Shown: positions 1 through 7,929 of the stretch, in pieces
Layout: each line of letters begins with the position of its first letter
Position numbering within the stretch: the stretch's first letter is position 1
Source of the DNA: Bacillota bacterium
GTDB lineage: Bacteria > Bacillota > Clostridia > Lachnospirales > Cellulosilyticaceae
Direction of reading: 5' to 3'
Length of the DNA stretch: 11,765 nucleotides
NCBI GenBank assembly: GCA_023436395.1
Contig: JAEZJJ010000041.1
Location: forward strand, 1 to 11,765
The notes under the pieces: model-generated
The model's input: only the letters and a program-made list of their open reading frames with translations
Database searches by the model: none
What the model was told of the DNA's origin: nothing
Position numbers and translations under genes: made by a program

Positions 1-202
<202 letters not shown>

Positions 203-342
203 TGAAGTTTGTCCGTGTAACATCTCTGTTACTGACTATTTTACTTAGTACAAATGTACTGATTCTCATCTCTTAATAGAGACATAATGAATCGACTGGT
301 TTATAGTTACTATTTTGTTTTCAAAGTTCATTTATTATGACT
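203..342 (-). promoter_or_regulatory. 16S rRNA leader with boxA-like antitermination site
   Basis: This is the predicted transcribed leader between the rRNA start site (near 342) and mature 16S. A boxA-like sequence, TGAACTTTGAAAAC on the minus strand, lies at 330-317; such sites in rRNA leaders recruit Nus factors. Three short perfect inverted repeats follow: 269-273 with 278-282, 247-252 with 255-260, and 217-222 with 227-232 around a 4-nt loop. They probably fold during processing of the precursor. The boxA assignment rests on similarity to known Gram-positive leaders; the hairpins are directly visible. Confidence 0.6.
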
Positions 343-348
343 TGTATA

Positions 349-377
349 AGTATATCTTATTACTTAACTTATGTCAA
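349..377 (-). promoter_or_regulatory. rRNA operon promoter (sigma-A type)
   Basis: On the minus strand a perfect -35 TTGACA (377-372) is separated by exactly 17 bp from a -10 TATACT (354-349). Transcription should start near 342 and run into the 16S gene. It lies between tRNA-Ser and 16S, so rRNA can be made independently of the tRNA promoter further upstream. Confidence 0.88.
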
Positions 378-381
378 GTCT

Positions 382-407
382 TTTGTTTTGTTTTTTTACA
401 AAACAAA
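382..407. repeat. Perfect 10-bp inverted repeat just after tRNA-Ser
   Basis: TTTGTTTTGT (382-391) and ACAAAACAAA (398-407) are perfect complements around six T. It begins two bases beyond the tRNA 3' end and stops a few bases before the rRNA -35. Read in the transcription direction (minus) the hairpin is followed by AGACTTGACA rather than a T-run, so it does not look like a standard terminator. It may help define the tRNA 3' trailer or act as an upstream element of the rRNA promoter; neither is shown. Confidence 0.6.
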
Positions 408-408
408 G

Positions 409-498
409 CGGAGAAGGAGGGATTCGAACCCTCGCGCCGGTTAACCCGACCTATACCCTTAGCAGGGGCACCTCTTCGGCCAACTTGAGTACTTCTCC
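409..498 (-). tRNA. tRNA-Ser (anticodon GCU)
   Basis: A 90-nt class II tRNA folds fully. The acceptor stem is GGAGAAG / CTTCTCC with discriminator G. There is a 3-bp D stem, and an anticodon stem TGCCC / GGGTA around loop CTGCTAA (plus-strand 459-465), giving anticodon GCU for AGC/AGU codons. A long variable arm (GTCGG / CCGGC) typical of serine tRNAs follows, then a T arm GAGGG-TTCGAAT-CCCTC. The 3' CCA is not encoded, so it must be added by nucleotidyltransferase. It sits just upstream of the rRNA operon on the same strand and has its own promoter; read-through into 16S is possible because no clear terminator separates them. Confidence 0.97.
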
Positions 499-543
499 GA
501 ATTACCATTTTTTATTGTGTCCGTTTTCTTCAGGACAAGATAT

Positions 544-572
544 ATAATAACAAACCTTATTCTTTATGTCAA
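544..572 (-). promoter_or_regulatory. Promoter of tRNA-Ser
   Basis: On the minus strand TTGACA (572-567) is followed after 17 bp by TATTAT (549-544), one base off consensus. The predicted start is near 537, giving a leader of ~40 nt before the tRNA. The leader begins with a small inverted repeat (TGTCC / GGACA, 518-522 with 533-537). The promoter shares the block CTTGACATAA with the rRNA promoter 195 bp downstream. Confidence 0.82.
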
Positions 573-600
573 GCCTTTTTTGAATTTGTTTTTTTATTAT

Positions 601-632
601 AAAAAGACCCTTATGTACAAGTACACAAGGGT
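601..632 (-). terminator. Rho-independent terminator of the gyrBA-peptidase transcript
   Basis: In the minus direction ACCCTTGTGTAC (632-621) pairs with GTACATAAGGGT (618-607) with one G-U wobble. A C and five T follow at once (606-601). This is a normal intrinsic terminator for leftward transcription. It lies ~290 bp past the peptidase stop codon and ~30 bp before the tRNA-Ser promoter, so it insulates the tRNA/rRNA unit from the DNA-replication gene cluster. The stem would also form on the plus strand but lacks a T-run there. Confidence 0.85.
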
Positions 633-922
633 TAAATTTGTTGGAATTTCTTTGATGTCTTATCTTTCACATATAAAAATATCTTAACTCATTTATTAAC
701 TTGTTTTGTTATTTGCACATGTTTTATTTAAATGAATAAGAAGTTTTCTTACTACCTCATATTCTTAATTCATATTAAATGAGTCAAATATTTATCGGAA
801 TGATAAATAGTAACATCCTATGTATTATGATATCATCTTATATTCAAGTTTACAATTAATATTTGTTATAAAGTATATATTTTTAAAAAATTATACACTT
901 ATTTGTTTTATTAAACTTATCT
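633..922. other. Non-coding AT-rich spacer after the peptidase gene
   Basis: About 290 bp with no credible gene on either strand; all reading frames close within short distances. It contains a perfect 8-bp inverted repeat, TATTTATC (789-796) with GATAAATA (802-809). A looser pair follows the pattern ATGAATAAGAA / TTCTTAATTCAT near 733-773. On the minus strand no T-run follows the 8-bp repeat, so it is not called a terminator. Most likely this is the untranslated tail of the upstream transcript, which ends at 601-632. Confidence 0.6.
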
Positions 923-1939
923 TTACTTTAATATGATAACTGCCTGATGTCCCATTTGCTCCCATGCCTTCTTAAAATCATCTTTATTCACAGCAATATT
1001 AGGTCTTTTTGAAAGAGGATCATTAATATATACATTATTCTTATCAACTCCAGTGATTATAACAGCATGTAATTTATTAGTTGTTTTTACTATTCCTGAT
1101 GGTGTGTGCCAGATTTCAAAATAGGAATCATCTAAAGACTTATATGTAGCATTGGTAATTACCCATATAGGACTTCCTAATTTTAAGAAATACATCATCT
1201 CTTCAAATTCAATTCCTGTTAAATCTATCACTTGATCTCCTGCATATTTTTCAGCTAATTCTGCGATTGGCCCATGATATACCCCATATCCATTATTGTT
1301 AATATTGTACATATCTCCAACAAACCCATCATATGGGTTTCCATAATATATTCTACCTTTTTCATCTCTAGAGTATACTGTACTATCTTTCTTTATTTCC
1401 TGTGCCAGTATCATCTTACTAACATTAATATTATTGTACCTAAGTAACATTGTTAAAGAAGTCACTTCACATCCCCTAGGTAATTCTGGATATTGATTTA
1501 TTAATGGTACATTAAGGGGTTCTACCTTAACTTCTTCTTTTTCCTTGGTCCAAATAATTTTTGTCTTATCTTTATAATAAATGGTATCATAGTTATTTGT
1601 TTTAGCATAACTAACAGCTTCTTTAAAATCTTCAAAATCATGTATTGCCGTATCTGTCACAATAAAAAAAGGCTTAAAATTATTATATACCCATTCATTA
1701 TTTATAGTATTAATCGCTATACTCCTCTTAATCTTTTCAGCTTTTGATATAGCTTCTTCTTCTGTATCGGCTTCTGCTACAATATTACCAGCTTTTTTGA
1801 TGATATACTTTTTACTTAATGTGCTTGCATTTATAAAAGTAGGCAGCGCACTACTATTATGTTTAACATAATAAGTATATGCCCCACCTACAATTACTAT
1901 TATTAATGTTACAAATAGAATAGCTTTAAATACTCTCAT
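923..1939 (-). CDS. Membrane-anchored C39-like (YvpB-type) cysteine peptidase
   Basis: A predicted 338-aa protein with one N-terminal membrane segment (about residues 6-25, after MRVFK) and no lipobox cysteine, so the rest probably lies outside the cell. Residues 45-131 are two degenerate copies of a ~40-aa unit (YIIKK...EEAISKAEKI and FIVTD...FKEAVSYAK). Residues 143-338 match the C39-like papain-fold domain: a possible oxyanion Gln149, nucleophile Cys157 in RGCEVTSLTMLL, His291 in LHAVIITGVD and Asp307 in YINDPLS. The full catalytic set appears present, so it is probably an active protease or peptide-bond cleaver of unknown substrate. Its ATG directly follows the gyrA TAG with no spacer, and its ribosome site (GAGGA) lies inside gyrA, indicating translational coupling. 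The ABC-exporter context of true bacteriocin C39 proteins is absent. The fold assignment is fairly secure; the role is not known. Confidence 0.85.
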   Translation of the reverse strand: MRVFKAILFVTLIIVIVGGAYTYYVKHNSSALPTFINASTLSKKYIIKKAGNIVAEADTEEEAISKAEKIKRSIAINTINNEWVYNNFKPFFIVTDTAIHDFEDFKEAVSYAKTNNYDTIYYKDKTKIIWTKEKEEVKVEPLNVPLINQYPELPRGCEVTSLTMLLRYNNINVSKMILAQEIKKDSTVYSRDEKGRIYYGNPYDGFVGDMYNINNNGYGVYHGPIAELAEKYAGDQVIDLTGIEFEEMMYFLKLGSPIWVITNATYKSLDDSYFEIWHTPSGIVKTTNKLHAVIITGVDKNNVYINDPLSKRPNIAVNKDDFKKAWEQMGHQAVIILK

Positions 1940-4483
1940 CTATTCCTCATCTGTAACTTCATCAATGCTATCTTCTATAGAGGCTTCTGTAATATCCCCT
2001 TCTTCAACATTAGCATCGATAAATTCTTCATTTACTTTTTCCATACATACAACTTGTACATCATCAGTGACATTTATTAATTTAACACCTTGAGCATTTC
2101 GACCTATAGAAGAAATTTGTGCAACCTTAATACGGATAATAATACCTTGAGAAGTAATAAGTAGTAACTCATCTTCTTCACTTACTGAGGCTATACCAAT
2201 GATACAACCTGTTTTCTCAGTTATCTTATTAATTCTTATACCTTTTCCACCACGTTTTTGAGCCCTAAATGCATCTATTTGAGTTCTCTTTCCTAATCCC
2301 TTTTCTGTAGTAGTTAAGATTTGTTCACCATCTTTTGGTACAGTTGCACCTACTACTTCATCTGTTTCACTTAAATTAATAGCACGTACACCCCGAGCTG
2401 TTCTACCCATTGGCCTTACATCTGTAGCCTCAAACATAATACCTTGTCCATTTTTAGTTGCAACTAGGATGGCATCCTGAGATGTTGTTTGATGTACATC
2501 AACTAATTCATCGTCTTCATTAAGTGAAAGTGCAATAAGACCACCTTTTCTTATATTTCTAAAGTCTTTTAAAGGCGTTTTTTTAATTTGACCTTTCTTA
2601 GTAACCATTGTTAAGAAAGTATTATCTTCAAATTCTTTAATAGGGAATACTGCTGTAATGCGTTCATCTTTATCTAACTCTAATAAATTAACAATAGCAG
2701 TTCCTCTAGCAGTTCTTCCTGCTTCTGGTATTCTATATCCTTTAATACGATATGCCTTACCTTTATTAGTAAAGAACATAATATAGTTAAAGTTAGTCGT
2801 TACAAATAGTTGTTTGATAAAGTCTTCTTCAATAGTATTAACACCTATGATTCCTTTACCACCTCTATTTTGATTTTTATAAGTGTCTAATGGAATACGC
2901 TTGATATATCCCAATTGAGTAATTGTCACTACAATATTTTCTTCATCAATAAGATCTTCAATATCGTATTCATCTTCATCAATCGTAATATCTGTTCTAC
3001 GTCCATCACCATATTTTTGTCTCACTTCGATAAGTTCATTTTTAATAACACCTAATAACTTATATTCACTAGCTAAAATTGATTTTAAGTATTCAATTCT
3101 CTCAAGGAGTTCTGCATACTCTTGATCAATTTTTTCTCTCTCAAGGCCTGTTAAAGCACGAAGTCTCATCTCAACAATTGCCTGAGCTTGAATCTCTGTA
3201 AGTTCAATAGCCTCCATTAATCTTTCTTTAGCTTCTTGAACATTTGCTGATTCACGAATAAGTGATACTACTAAGTCAATGTTATCTAAAGCTTTACGAA
3301 GCCCTTCTAATATATGAGCCCTTGCTTCTGCCTTATTAAGTTCAAATTGTGTTCTTCTTACCACAACTTCTTTTTGATGTTTTAAATACTCCTCTAGAAT
3401 TTGCTTTAAGTTAAGAACCTTAGGCTTATCATTTACTAATGCAAGCATATTAATGCTGAAGGTATCCTGTAATTGTGTATATTTATAAAGTTGATTTAAT
3501 ATAACTGTTGGATTTACATCTCTTCTAAGTTCAATAACAACAGAAATACCATTTCTATCAGACTCATCACGAATATCTGTAATACCATCAATCTTTCTTT
3601 CTTTAACTAAGTCTGCCATTTTTTCAATAAGGGCTGACTTATTAACCATATATGGAATCTCTGTAACAACAATACGATTCTTACCAGCTTGCATAGCTTC
3701 AATTTCTGCTTTGGCTTTTACTTTAACTTTGCCTCTACCAGTTCTATAAGCTTGGTCAATTCCATAGCGTCCATAGATAGTAGCGCCTGTTGGGAAGTCT
3801 GGGCCTTCTATAATAGCCATGAGCTCTTCTATATCTGTTTCACGAACTTCTTGTTCTTCATTTTCACCCATGTAATTATCAATCATCTTAATAACGCCAT
3901 TTACAACTTCAGTTAAGTTGTGTGGTGGAATATTAGTAGCCATCCCTACAGCAATACCTGATGAACCATTCACTAATAAGTTGGGAAATCTCGCTGGTAA
4001 TACACAAGGTTCCTTAGAAGATTCATCAAAGTTTGGTCTAAAGTCAACTGTTTCTTTATCAATATCTGCAAGCATTAATGCTGTCATTTTACTCATACGT
4101 GCTTCTGTATAACGCATTGCCGCTGCACTATCGCCATCAATAGAACCAAAGTTTCCTTGTCCATCTACAAGAGGATATCTTGTAGAAAATTCTTGTGCCA
4201 TACGTACCATTGCACCATAAATAGAAGAGTCACCATGTGGGTGATATTTACCCATGGTATCTCCAACAATACGTGCTGACTTTCTATATTGTTTATCTGA
4301 ACCTAGGCCTAGTTCACTCATAGAATATAAAATACGACGATGAACTGGCTTTAATCCATCTCTTACATCTGGAAGGGCACGAGATACAATTACACTCATC
4401 GCGTAATCAATATAGCATGTCTGCATTTCATCATTTATATCTCTATGAATAATTCTGTCATAAATTACATCATTCGAATCCAT
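1940..4483 (-). CDS. gyrA: DNA gyrase subunit A
   Basis: An 847-aa subunit that cuts and rejoins DNA in the A2B2 gyrase, adding negative supercoils. The winged-helix region carries the active-site Tyr125 (AAMRYTEARM). The coiled-coil tower and exit gate span roughly 340-500, and a six-blade C-terminal wrapping domain spans about 510-815. The GyrA box appears as QNRGGKG at 538-544, and a second box-like QKRGGKG lies at 742-748. These boxes, plus the recF-gyrB neighbourhood, argue for gyrase rather than topoisomerase IV. The tail after 818 is strongly acidic. In the quinolone region (GKYHPHGDSSIYGAMVRMAQ) Ser86 matches E. coli Ser83, but the residue matching Asp87 is Gly90. The gene starts 20 bp after gyrB with an AAGGAGG site 7 nt before ATG, so both subunits are made from one message. 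It runs directly into the peptidase gene. Confidence 0.98.
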   Translation of the reverse strand: MDSNDVIYDRIIHRDINDEMQTCYIDYAMSVIVSRALPDVRDGLKPVHRRILYSMSELGLGSDKQYRKSARIVGDTMGKYHPHGDSSIYGAMVRMAQEFSTRYPLVDGQGNFGSIDGDSAAAMRYTEARMSKMTALMLADIDKETVDFRPNFDESSKEPCVLPARFPNLLVNGSSGIAVGMATNIPPHNLTEVVNGVIKMIDNYMGENEEQEVRETDIEELMAIIEGPDFPTGATIYGRYGIDQAYRTGRGKVKVKAKAEIEAMQAGKNRIVVTEIPYMVNKSALIEKMADLVKERKIDGITDIRDESDRNGISVVIELRRDVNPTVILNQLYKYTQLQDTFSINMLALVNDKPKVLNLKQILEEYLKHQKEVVVRRTQFELNKAEARAHILEGLRKALDNIDLVVSLIRESANVQEAKERLMEAIELTEIQAQAIVEMRLRALTGLEREKIDQEYAELLERIEYLKSILASEYKLLGVIKNELIEVRQKYGDGRRTDITIDEDEYDIEDLIDEENIVVTITQLGYIKRIPLDTYKNQNRGGKGIIGVNTIEEDFIKQLFVTTNFNYIMFFTNKGKAYRIKGYRIPEAGRTARGTAIVNLLELDKDERITAVFPIKEFEDNTFLTMVTKKGQIKKTPLKDFRNIRKGGLIALSLNEDDELVDVHQTTSQDAILVATKNGQGIMFEATDVRPMGRTARGVRAINLSETDEVVGATVPKDGEQILTTTEKGLGKRTQIDAFRAQKRGGKGIRINKITEKTGCIIGIASVSEEDELLLITSQGIIIRIKVAQISSIGRNAQGVKLINVTDDVQVVCMEKVNEEFIDANVEEGDITEASIEDSIDEVTDEE

Positions 4484-4503
4484 TTATTATCCTCCTTGCC
4501 CTT

Positions 4504-6408
4504 TTATATATCTAGATATGTTACTTTGTGTGCATGCTCATTAATAAACTGTCTTCTAGGTTCTACATCATCACCCATTAACTGTGTGAAAACTTCATCT
4601 GCTGCTGCTGCATCTTCCACTGTAACTTGAACAAGCACTCTGGCTGCAGGATCCATGGTTGTATCCCATAGTTGCTCTGCATTCATTTCACCTAGACCTT
4701 TGTAACGTTGCATACGTGAAATGCCTGTTCTACCGATTTCTTCTAATAACTTTTCAAGTTCTTTATCATTGTATACATAGTGTTTCTTTTTATTTTTCTC
4801 TACTAGATAAAGTGGTGGTTGCGCGATATATACATGTCCTTGATCAATAAGTTCTCTAAAGTACCTATATAAGAATGTTAATAAGAGAGTTCTAATATGT
4901 GCCCCATCCACATCGGCATCAGTCATGAGAATAATTTTTCCATATCTTAATTTGCTAATATCAAAGTCATCACTAATACCAGCACCAAAAGCTGTAATCA
5001 TATTACGGATTTCTTGATTTTCTAGCATCTTATCTATTCTAACTTTTTCTACATTAAGGATTTTACCTCTAAGTGGTAAAATAGCTTGTGTTTTTGGGGA
5101 ACGTGCACTCTTTGCAGAACCACCCGCAGAATCCCCTTCGACAATGTAAATCTCACATTTTGATGCATCTTTTTCAGAGCAATCTGCAAGTTTACCTGGA
5201 AGTGCATTACCTTCTAAGGCACTTTTTCTACGTGTCAATTCCCTAGCTTTACGTGCAGCATCTCTAGCCCTAGCTGCCATAACACCTTTTTGAACGATTA
5301 CTTTCCCTACGTTAGGATTTTGTTCAAGGAAATAGGTTAATTGGTCACCAAAAATAGATTGCACTGCTCCAGCCGCCTCACTAGAACCTAGTTTTGTCTT
5401 AGTCTGTCCTTCAAACTGAGGATCTCCAATTTTAATACTAATAACAGCAGTCATACCCTCGCGGATATCATCCCCAGTTAAATTCTTATCCGAATCTTTT
5501 AAAAGTCCCATCTTTCTTGCATAATCATTAAGATTTTTTGTAATAGCCGTTCTAAATCCTGATAAATGTGTTCCACCTTCTGGTGTATTAATATTATTTA
5601 CAAAACTAAAGAGATTCTCTACATAGCTATCATTGTGCTGGAATGCTACTTCTACTGCTATTCCGTCCTTTTCTCCCTCACAATAAAAGATCTCTTCATA
5701 AATAGGTGTTTTATGCTTATTGAGATGTTGAACAAATTCTTTAATACCACCTTCATAGTGGAATGTTTTATTCTGCTCCTGTCCTTCTCTCTCATCTACT
5801 AATTCAATTCTCAGTGCTTTTGTTAAAAACGCAGTTTCTTTCAAACGTTGTTCTAAAACTTTATATTCAAAAACAACCTCTTCAAAGATCTCAGCATCTG
5901 GCTTGAAATGTACGTAGGTTCCTACTTTATCTGTGTCACCAACTACTGTTAGAGGTTGTACTACATCTCCTCTTGAGAATTTCTCTTGGTGTACCTTTCC
6001 ATCTGTATATACTTCTACAGTTAACCATTCCGATAAGGCGTTTACTACTGATGCACCTACACCGTGTAGACCACCTGATACTTTATATCCTCCTCCACCA
6101 AATTTTCCACCTGCGTGTAAAATGGTAAATACGACTTCTACTGTTGATATCCCTTTCTGAGGGTGTATCCCAACTGGAATACCACGCCCATTATCAATAA
6201 CAGATATAGTATTATCAGAATGTATTGTAACTTTTATAAGGCTACAATATCCAGCTAATGCCTCATCAACTGCATTATCCACTATTTCATATACTAGATG
6301 GTGAAGACCTTTTGAAGAGGTACTACCTATATACATACCAGGCCTTTTTCGTACCGCCTGCAGCCCCTCTAATATTTGTATTTGATTTTCATCGTACGTT
6401 GCTGCCAT
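4504..6408 (-). CDS. gyrB: DNA gyrase subunit B (ATPase)
   Basis: A 634-aa ATPase subunit of gyrase, the short Gram-positive form without the large enterobacterial insertion. The GHKL ATP site is intact: EIVDNAVDEALAG (41-53), DNGRGIPVG (72-80) and GGLHGVGAS (112-120). The switch loop QTKTKLG lies at 335-341. The TOPRIM metal site has EGDSAGGS from Glu424 and the DADVD triad Asp497, Asp499 and Asp501. The C-terminal block RMQRYKGLGEMN (565-576) contacts GyrA. The E. coli Lys447 position is Arg, as is usual in Gram-positives. ATG at 6408 is chosen because the conserved N-terminus begins there. The AAGGAG site (6428-6422) is rather far, 13 nt from the ATG, which may lower initiation. A consensus-like promoter lies just upstream, so gyrBA can be expressed separately from dnaA-recF. 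Confidence 0.98.
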   Translation of the reverse strand: MAATYDENQIQILEGLQAVRKRPGMYIGSTSSKGLHHLVYEIVDNAVDEALAGYCSLIKVTIHSDNTISVIDNGRGIPVGIHPQKGISTVEVVFTILHAGGKFGGGGYKVSGGLHGVGASVVNALSEWLTVEVYTDGKVHQEKFSRGDVVQPLTVVGDTDKVGTYVHFKPDAEIFEEVVFEYKVLEQRLKETAFLTKALRIELVDEREGQEQNKTFHYEGGIKEFVQHLNKHKTPIYEEIFYCEGEKDGIAVEVAFQHNDSYVENLFSFVNNINTPEGGTHLSGFRTAITKNLNDYARKMGLLKDSDKNLTGDDIREGMTAVISIKIGDPQFEGQTKTKLGSSEAAGAVQSIFGDQLTYFLEQNPNVGKVIVQKGVMAARARDAARKARELTRRKSALEGNALPGKLADCSEKDASKCEIYIVEGDSAGGSAKSARSPKTQAILPLRGKILNVEKVRIDKMLENQEIRNMITAFGAGISDDFDISKLRYGKIILMTDADVDGAHIRTLLLTFLYRYFRELIDQGHVYIAQPPLYLVEKNKKKHYVYNDKELEKLLEEIGRTGISRMQRYKGLGEMNAEQLWDTTMDPAARVLVQVTVEDAAAADEVFTQLMGDDVEPRRQFINEHAHKVTYLDI

Positions 6409-6462
6409 AACTAAGATCTCACTCCTTTAAAATTTACTCGTAATCATAATTATCCAAGTTTT

Positions 6463-6491
6463 ATTATATACTATAATATTAATAAAGGCAA
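6463..6491 (-). promoter_or_regulatory. Promoter of gyrB-gyrA
   Basis: In the 113-bp gap between recF and gyrB, the minus strand has TTGCCT (6491-6486), a 17-bp spacer and a perfect TATAAT (6468-6463). The start would be near 6456, giving a ~48-nt leader. No clear terminator was seen after recF, so read-through from dnaA-dnaN-recF is also likely. A separate gyrase promoter fits the known need to control gyrase in response to supercoiling, though that response is inferred here. Confidence 0.72.
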
Positions 6492-6521
6492 ACTTGCTAA
6501 TAATTATAAACACTTATACTT

Positions 6522-7604
6522 TTAACTATTATCGCTTTTTATATTTCCATTTTTTACACTATATAGTTTTCCAATTTTTTGTGTATTCCATACACTTTGT
6601 TCAATACCAGTACATGTTATTAGCGTTTGAATATTCTGTGTATATTTAAACAGATCACCTTGTCTATTATGATCTAACTCTGAAAGAACATCATCCAATA
6701 GTAAAATAGGCTCTTCTCCTATATATCTTTTCATAATATTTAATTCAGCTAACTTCATAGATAAAACAACACTTCTTTGTTGGCCCTGGGAACCATAGAC
6801 TTTAACATCCATTCCATTAATCAAAAAGGTTAAATCATCTCTATGAGGACCTATAGAAGTTGTCTGATAAAGAATATCCTTTTCACGATACTTTAACATC
6901 TTCTCTCCAAATTCTTCTGCCACTACATTAGGCTCATAAATAACTTGTAGCTTTTCTTTTTGTGCAGAAATATCATCATGTATTTGCGATGCTATTTGAT
7001 TAATTTCTGCAATAAATTCACTTCTTTTCTTGATTACTGCAGTAGCGTATTCTTCCATTTGCATATCCCATACGTCTAACATGGATTTATCCTTAGTATT
7101 AAAATATTGTTTTAAAGCTATATTACGTTGTTTCAACACCTTATGATATTGACGAAGTGAATAATAATACATTTTATCAATTTGACATAGTTCAATATCT
7201 ATAAATCTTCTACGTTCTTTAGGACTATTTTTAATAAGTTGCAAGTCTTCTGGCGAAAACATAACAATATTAAGACAACCAAATAATTCACCCAATCGAC
7301 TAATGGGTATTTTATTAATCATGGCTGATTTTGCTTTGGCTGTTAAATGAAAGTCTATGTCATCCTGTACATAATTTTTTTGCACACGAAGTTTAACATG
7401 GGCGCTTTCTTCATTCCATTTTATAATCTCTTTTTCTTTATGTGTTCTATGAGACCTAGCTGTTGCACAAAGATAAATAGATTCAAGAACATTTGTTTTA
7501 CCTTGAGCATTGTCACCTTTAAAAATATTAATTCCTTTATCTAGGGAAATGTTTAGCTCTTCATAATTTCTAAAATTTTTTAAAGCTAACTCTTTTATAT
7601 ACAT
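6522..7604 (-). CDS. recF: DNA replication and repair protein RecF
   Basis: A 360-aa SMC/ABC-like ATPase that helps load RecA at single-strand gaps together with RecO and RecR. The Walker A is GDNAQGKT (30-37). The family's second RecF block, SPEDLQLIKNSPKERRRFID, spans about 117-136. The ABC signature is GSQGQQRSVV (271-280) and the Walker B is ILLLDDVLSELD (300-311). Length is typical. The start has a strong GGGGAGG site only four bases away, and the gap to yaaA is 17 bp, so the two are co-transcribed. The C-terminus ends in a short polar tail. The gene lies in its classical place between yaaA and gyrB. Confidence 0.97.
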   Translation of the reverse strand: MYIKELALKNFRNYEELNISLDKGINIFKGDNAQGKTNVLESIYLCATARSHRTHKEKEIIKWNEESAHVKLRVQKNYVQDDIDFHLTAKAKSAMINKIPISRLGELFGCLNIVMFSPEDLQLIKNSPKERRRFIDIELCQIDKMYYYSLRQYHKVLKQRNIALKQYFNTKDKSMLDVWDMQMEEYATAVIKKRSEFIAEINQIASQIHDDISAQKEKLQVIYEPNVVAEEFGEKMLKYREKDILYQTTSIGPHRDDLTFLINGMDVKVYGSQGQQRSVVLSMKLAELNIMKRYIGEEPILLLDDVLSELDHNRQGDLFKYTQNIQTLITCTGIEQSVWNTQKIGKLYSVKNGNIKSDNS

Positions 7605-7621
7605 AAAGCCTCCCCAATTAG

Positions 7622-7828
7622 TTATTTTACTTTATAAGTTTCTCCATCAAATAAAACCTCATCACCTGGTCTTATTTTTTTTCCTCTTTGAGTACAAATT
7701 TCACCATTTACTAAAACTAACTCTCCTGCAATAAGCATTTTTGCTTCTCCACCAGTCTGAACCATAGAAGCATACTTCATTAATTGATCTAACTTAATAA
7801 ACTCTGTATCAATTTTAATTTCTTTCAT
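7622..7828 (-). CDS. yaaA: S4-domain RNA-binding protein YaaA
   Basis: A 68-aa protein consisting of almost nothing but an S4-like fold: IKLDQLMKYASMVQTGGEAK, then ELVLVNGEICTQRGKKIRPGDEVLF and a short strand. This pattern is that of the small YaaA/RlbA family found between dnaN and recF across Firmicutes. S4 domains bind structured RNA, and the family has been connected with the ribosome in Bacillus; its exact task here is not visible. An AAAGGAG site lies 7 nt before ATG. It is separated from dnaN by 101 bp containing a hairpin, and from recF by 17 bp, so it may be expressed mainly by read-through from dnaN. Confidence 0.92.
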   Translation of the reverse strand: MKEIKIDTEFIKLDQLMKYASMVQTGGEAKMLIAGELVLVNGEICTQRGKKIRPGDEVLFDGETYKVK

Positions 7829-7855
7829 CTTTTTTCTCCTTTAATTTAAAGTATA

Positions 7856-7916
7856 TTGTATACAAAATACTAATGAATAAATCGCTCTATCATTCAAAGA
7901 GAATTGTAGAGCGATT
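7856..7916. repeat. Hairpin and palindrome between dnaN and yaaA
   Basis: A stem of ten perfect pairs, AATCGCTCTA (7880-7889) with TAGAGCGATT (7907-7916), extends inward through a two-base mismatch to ATTC / GAAT around a 5-nt loop. It begins 13 bp after the dnaN stop. In the transcription direction (minus) only a weak T-rich run follows. It may therefore be a partial terminator or a 3' stabilising or processing hairpin that tunes clamp versus yaaA-recF expression. A 10-bp palindrome TTGTATACAA follows at 7856-7865, shortly before the yaaA ribosome site. Confidence 0.55.
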
Positions 7917-7929
7917 ACCTTTTATATAA

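Noticed and set aside
382..407. Reading the inverted repeat after tRNA-Ser as a terminator
   Set aside because: The T-run required after the stem is missing in the transcription direction, and the stem is almost all A-T.
3689..4112. Plus-strand open frames of 64-75 codons inside gyrA
   Set aside because: They lie opposite a full-length conserved gene, have no sensible ribosome sites and encode unrecognisable sequence. They are shadow frames.
5566..6160. Plus-strand open frames inside gyrB
   Set aside because: Antisense to intact, conserved gyrB and without family resemblance; shadow frames.
1940..6408. Possibility that the pair is topoisomerase IV (parC/parE)
   Set aside because: GyrA-box motifs, the six-blade C-terminal domain with acidic tail, and the recF-gyrB-gyrA context indicate gyrase.
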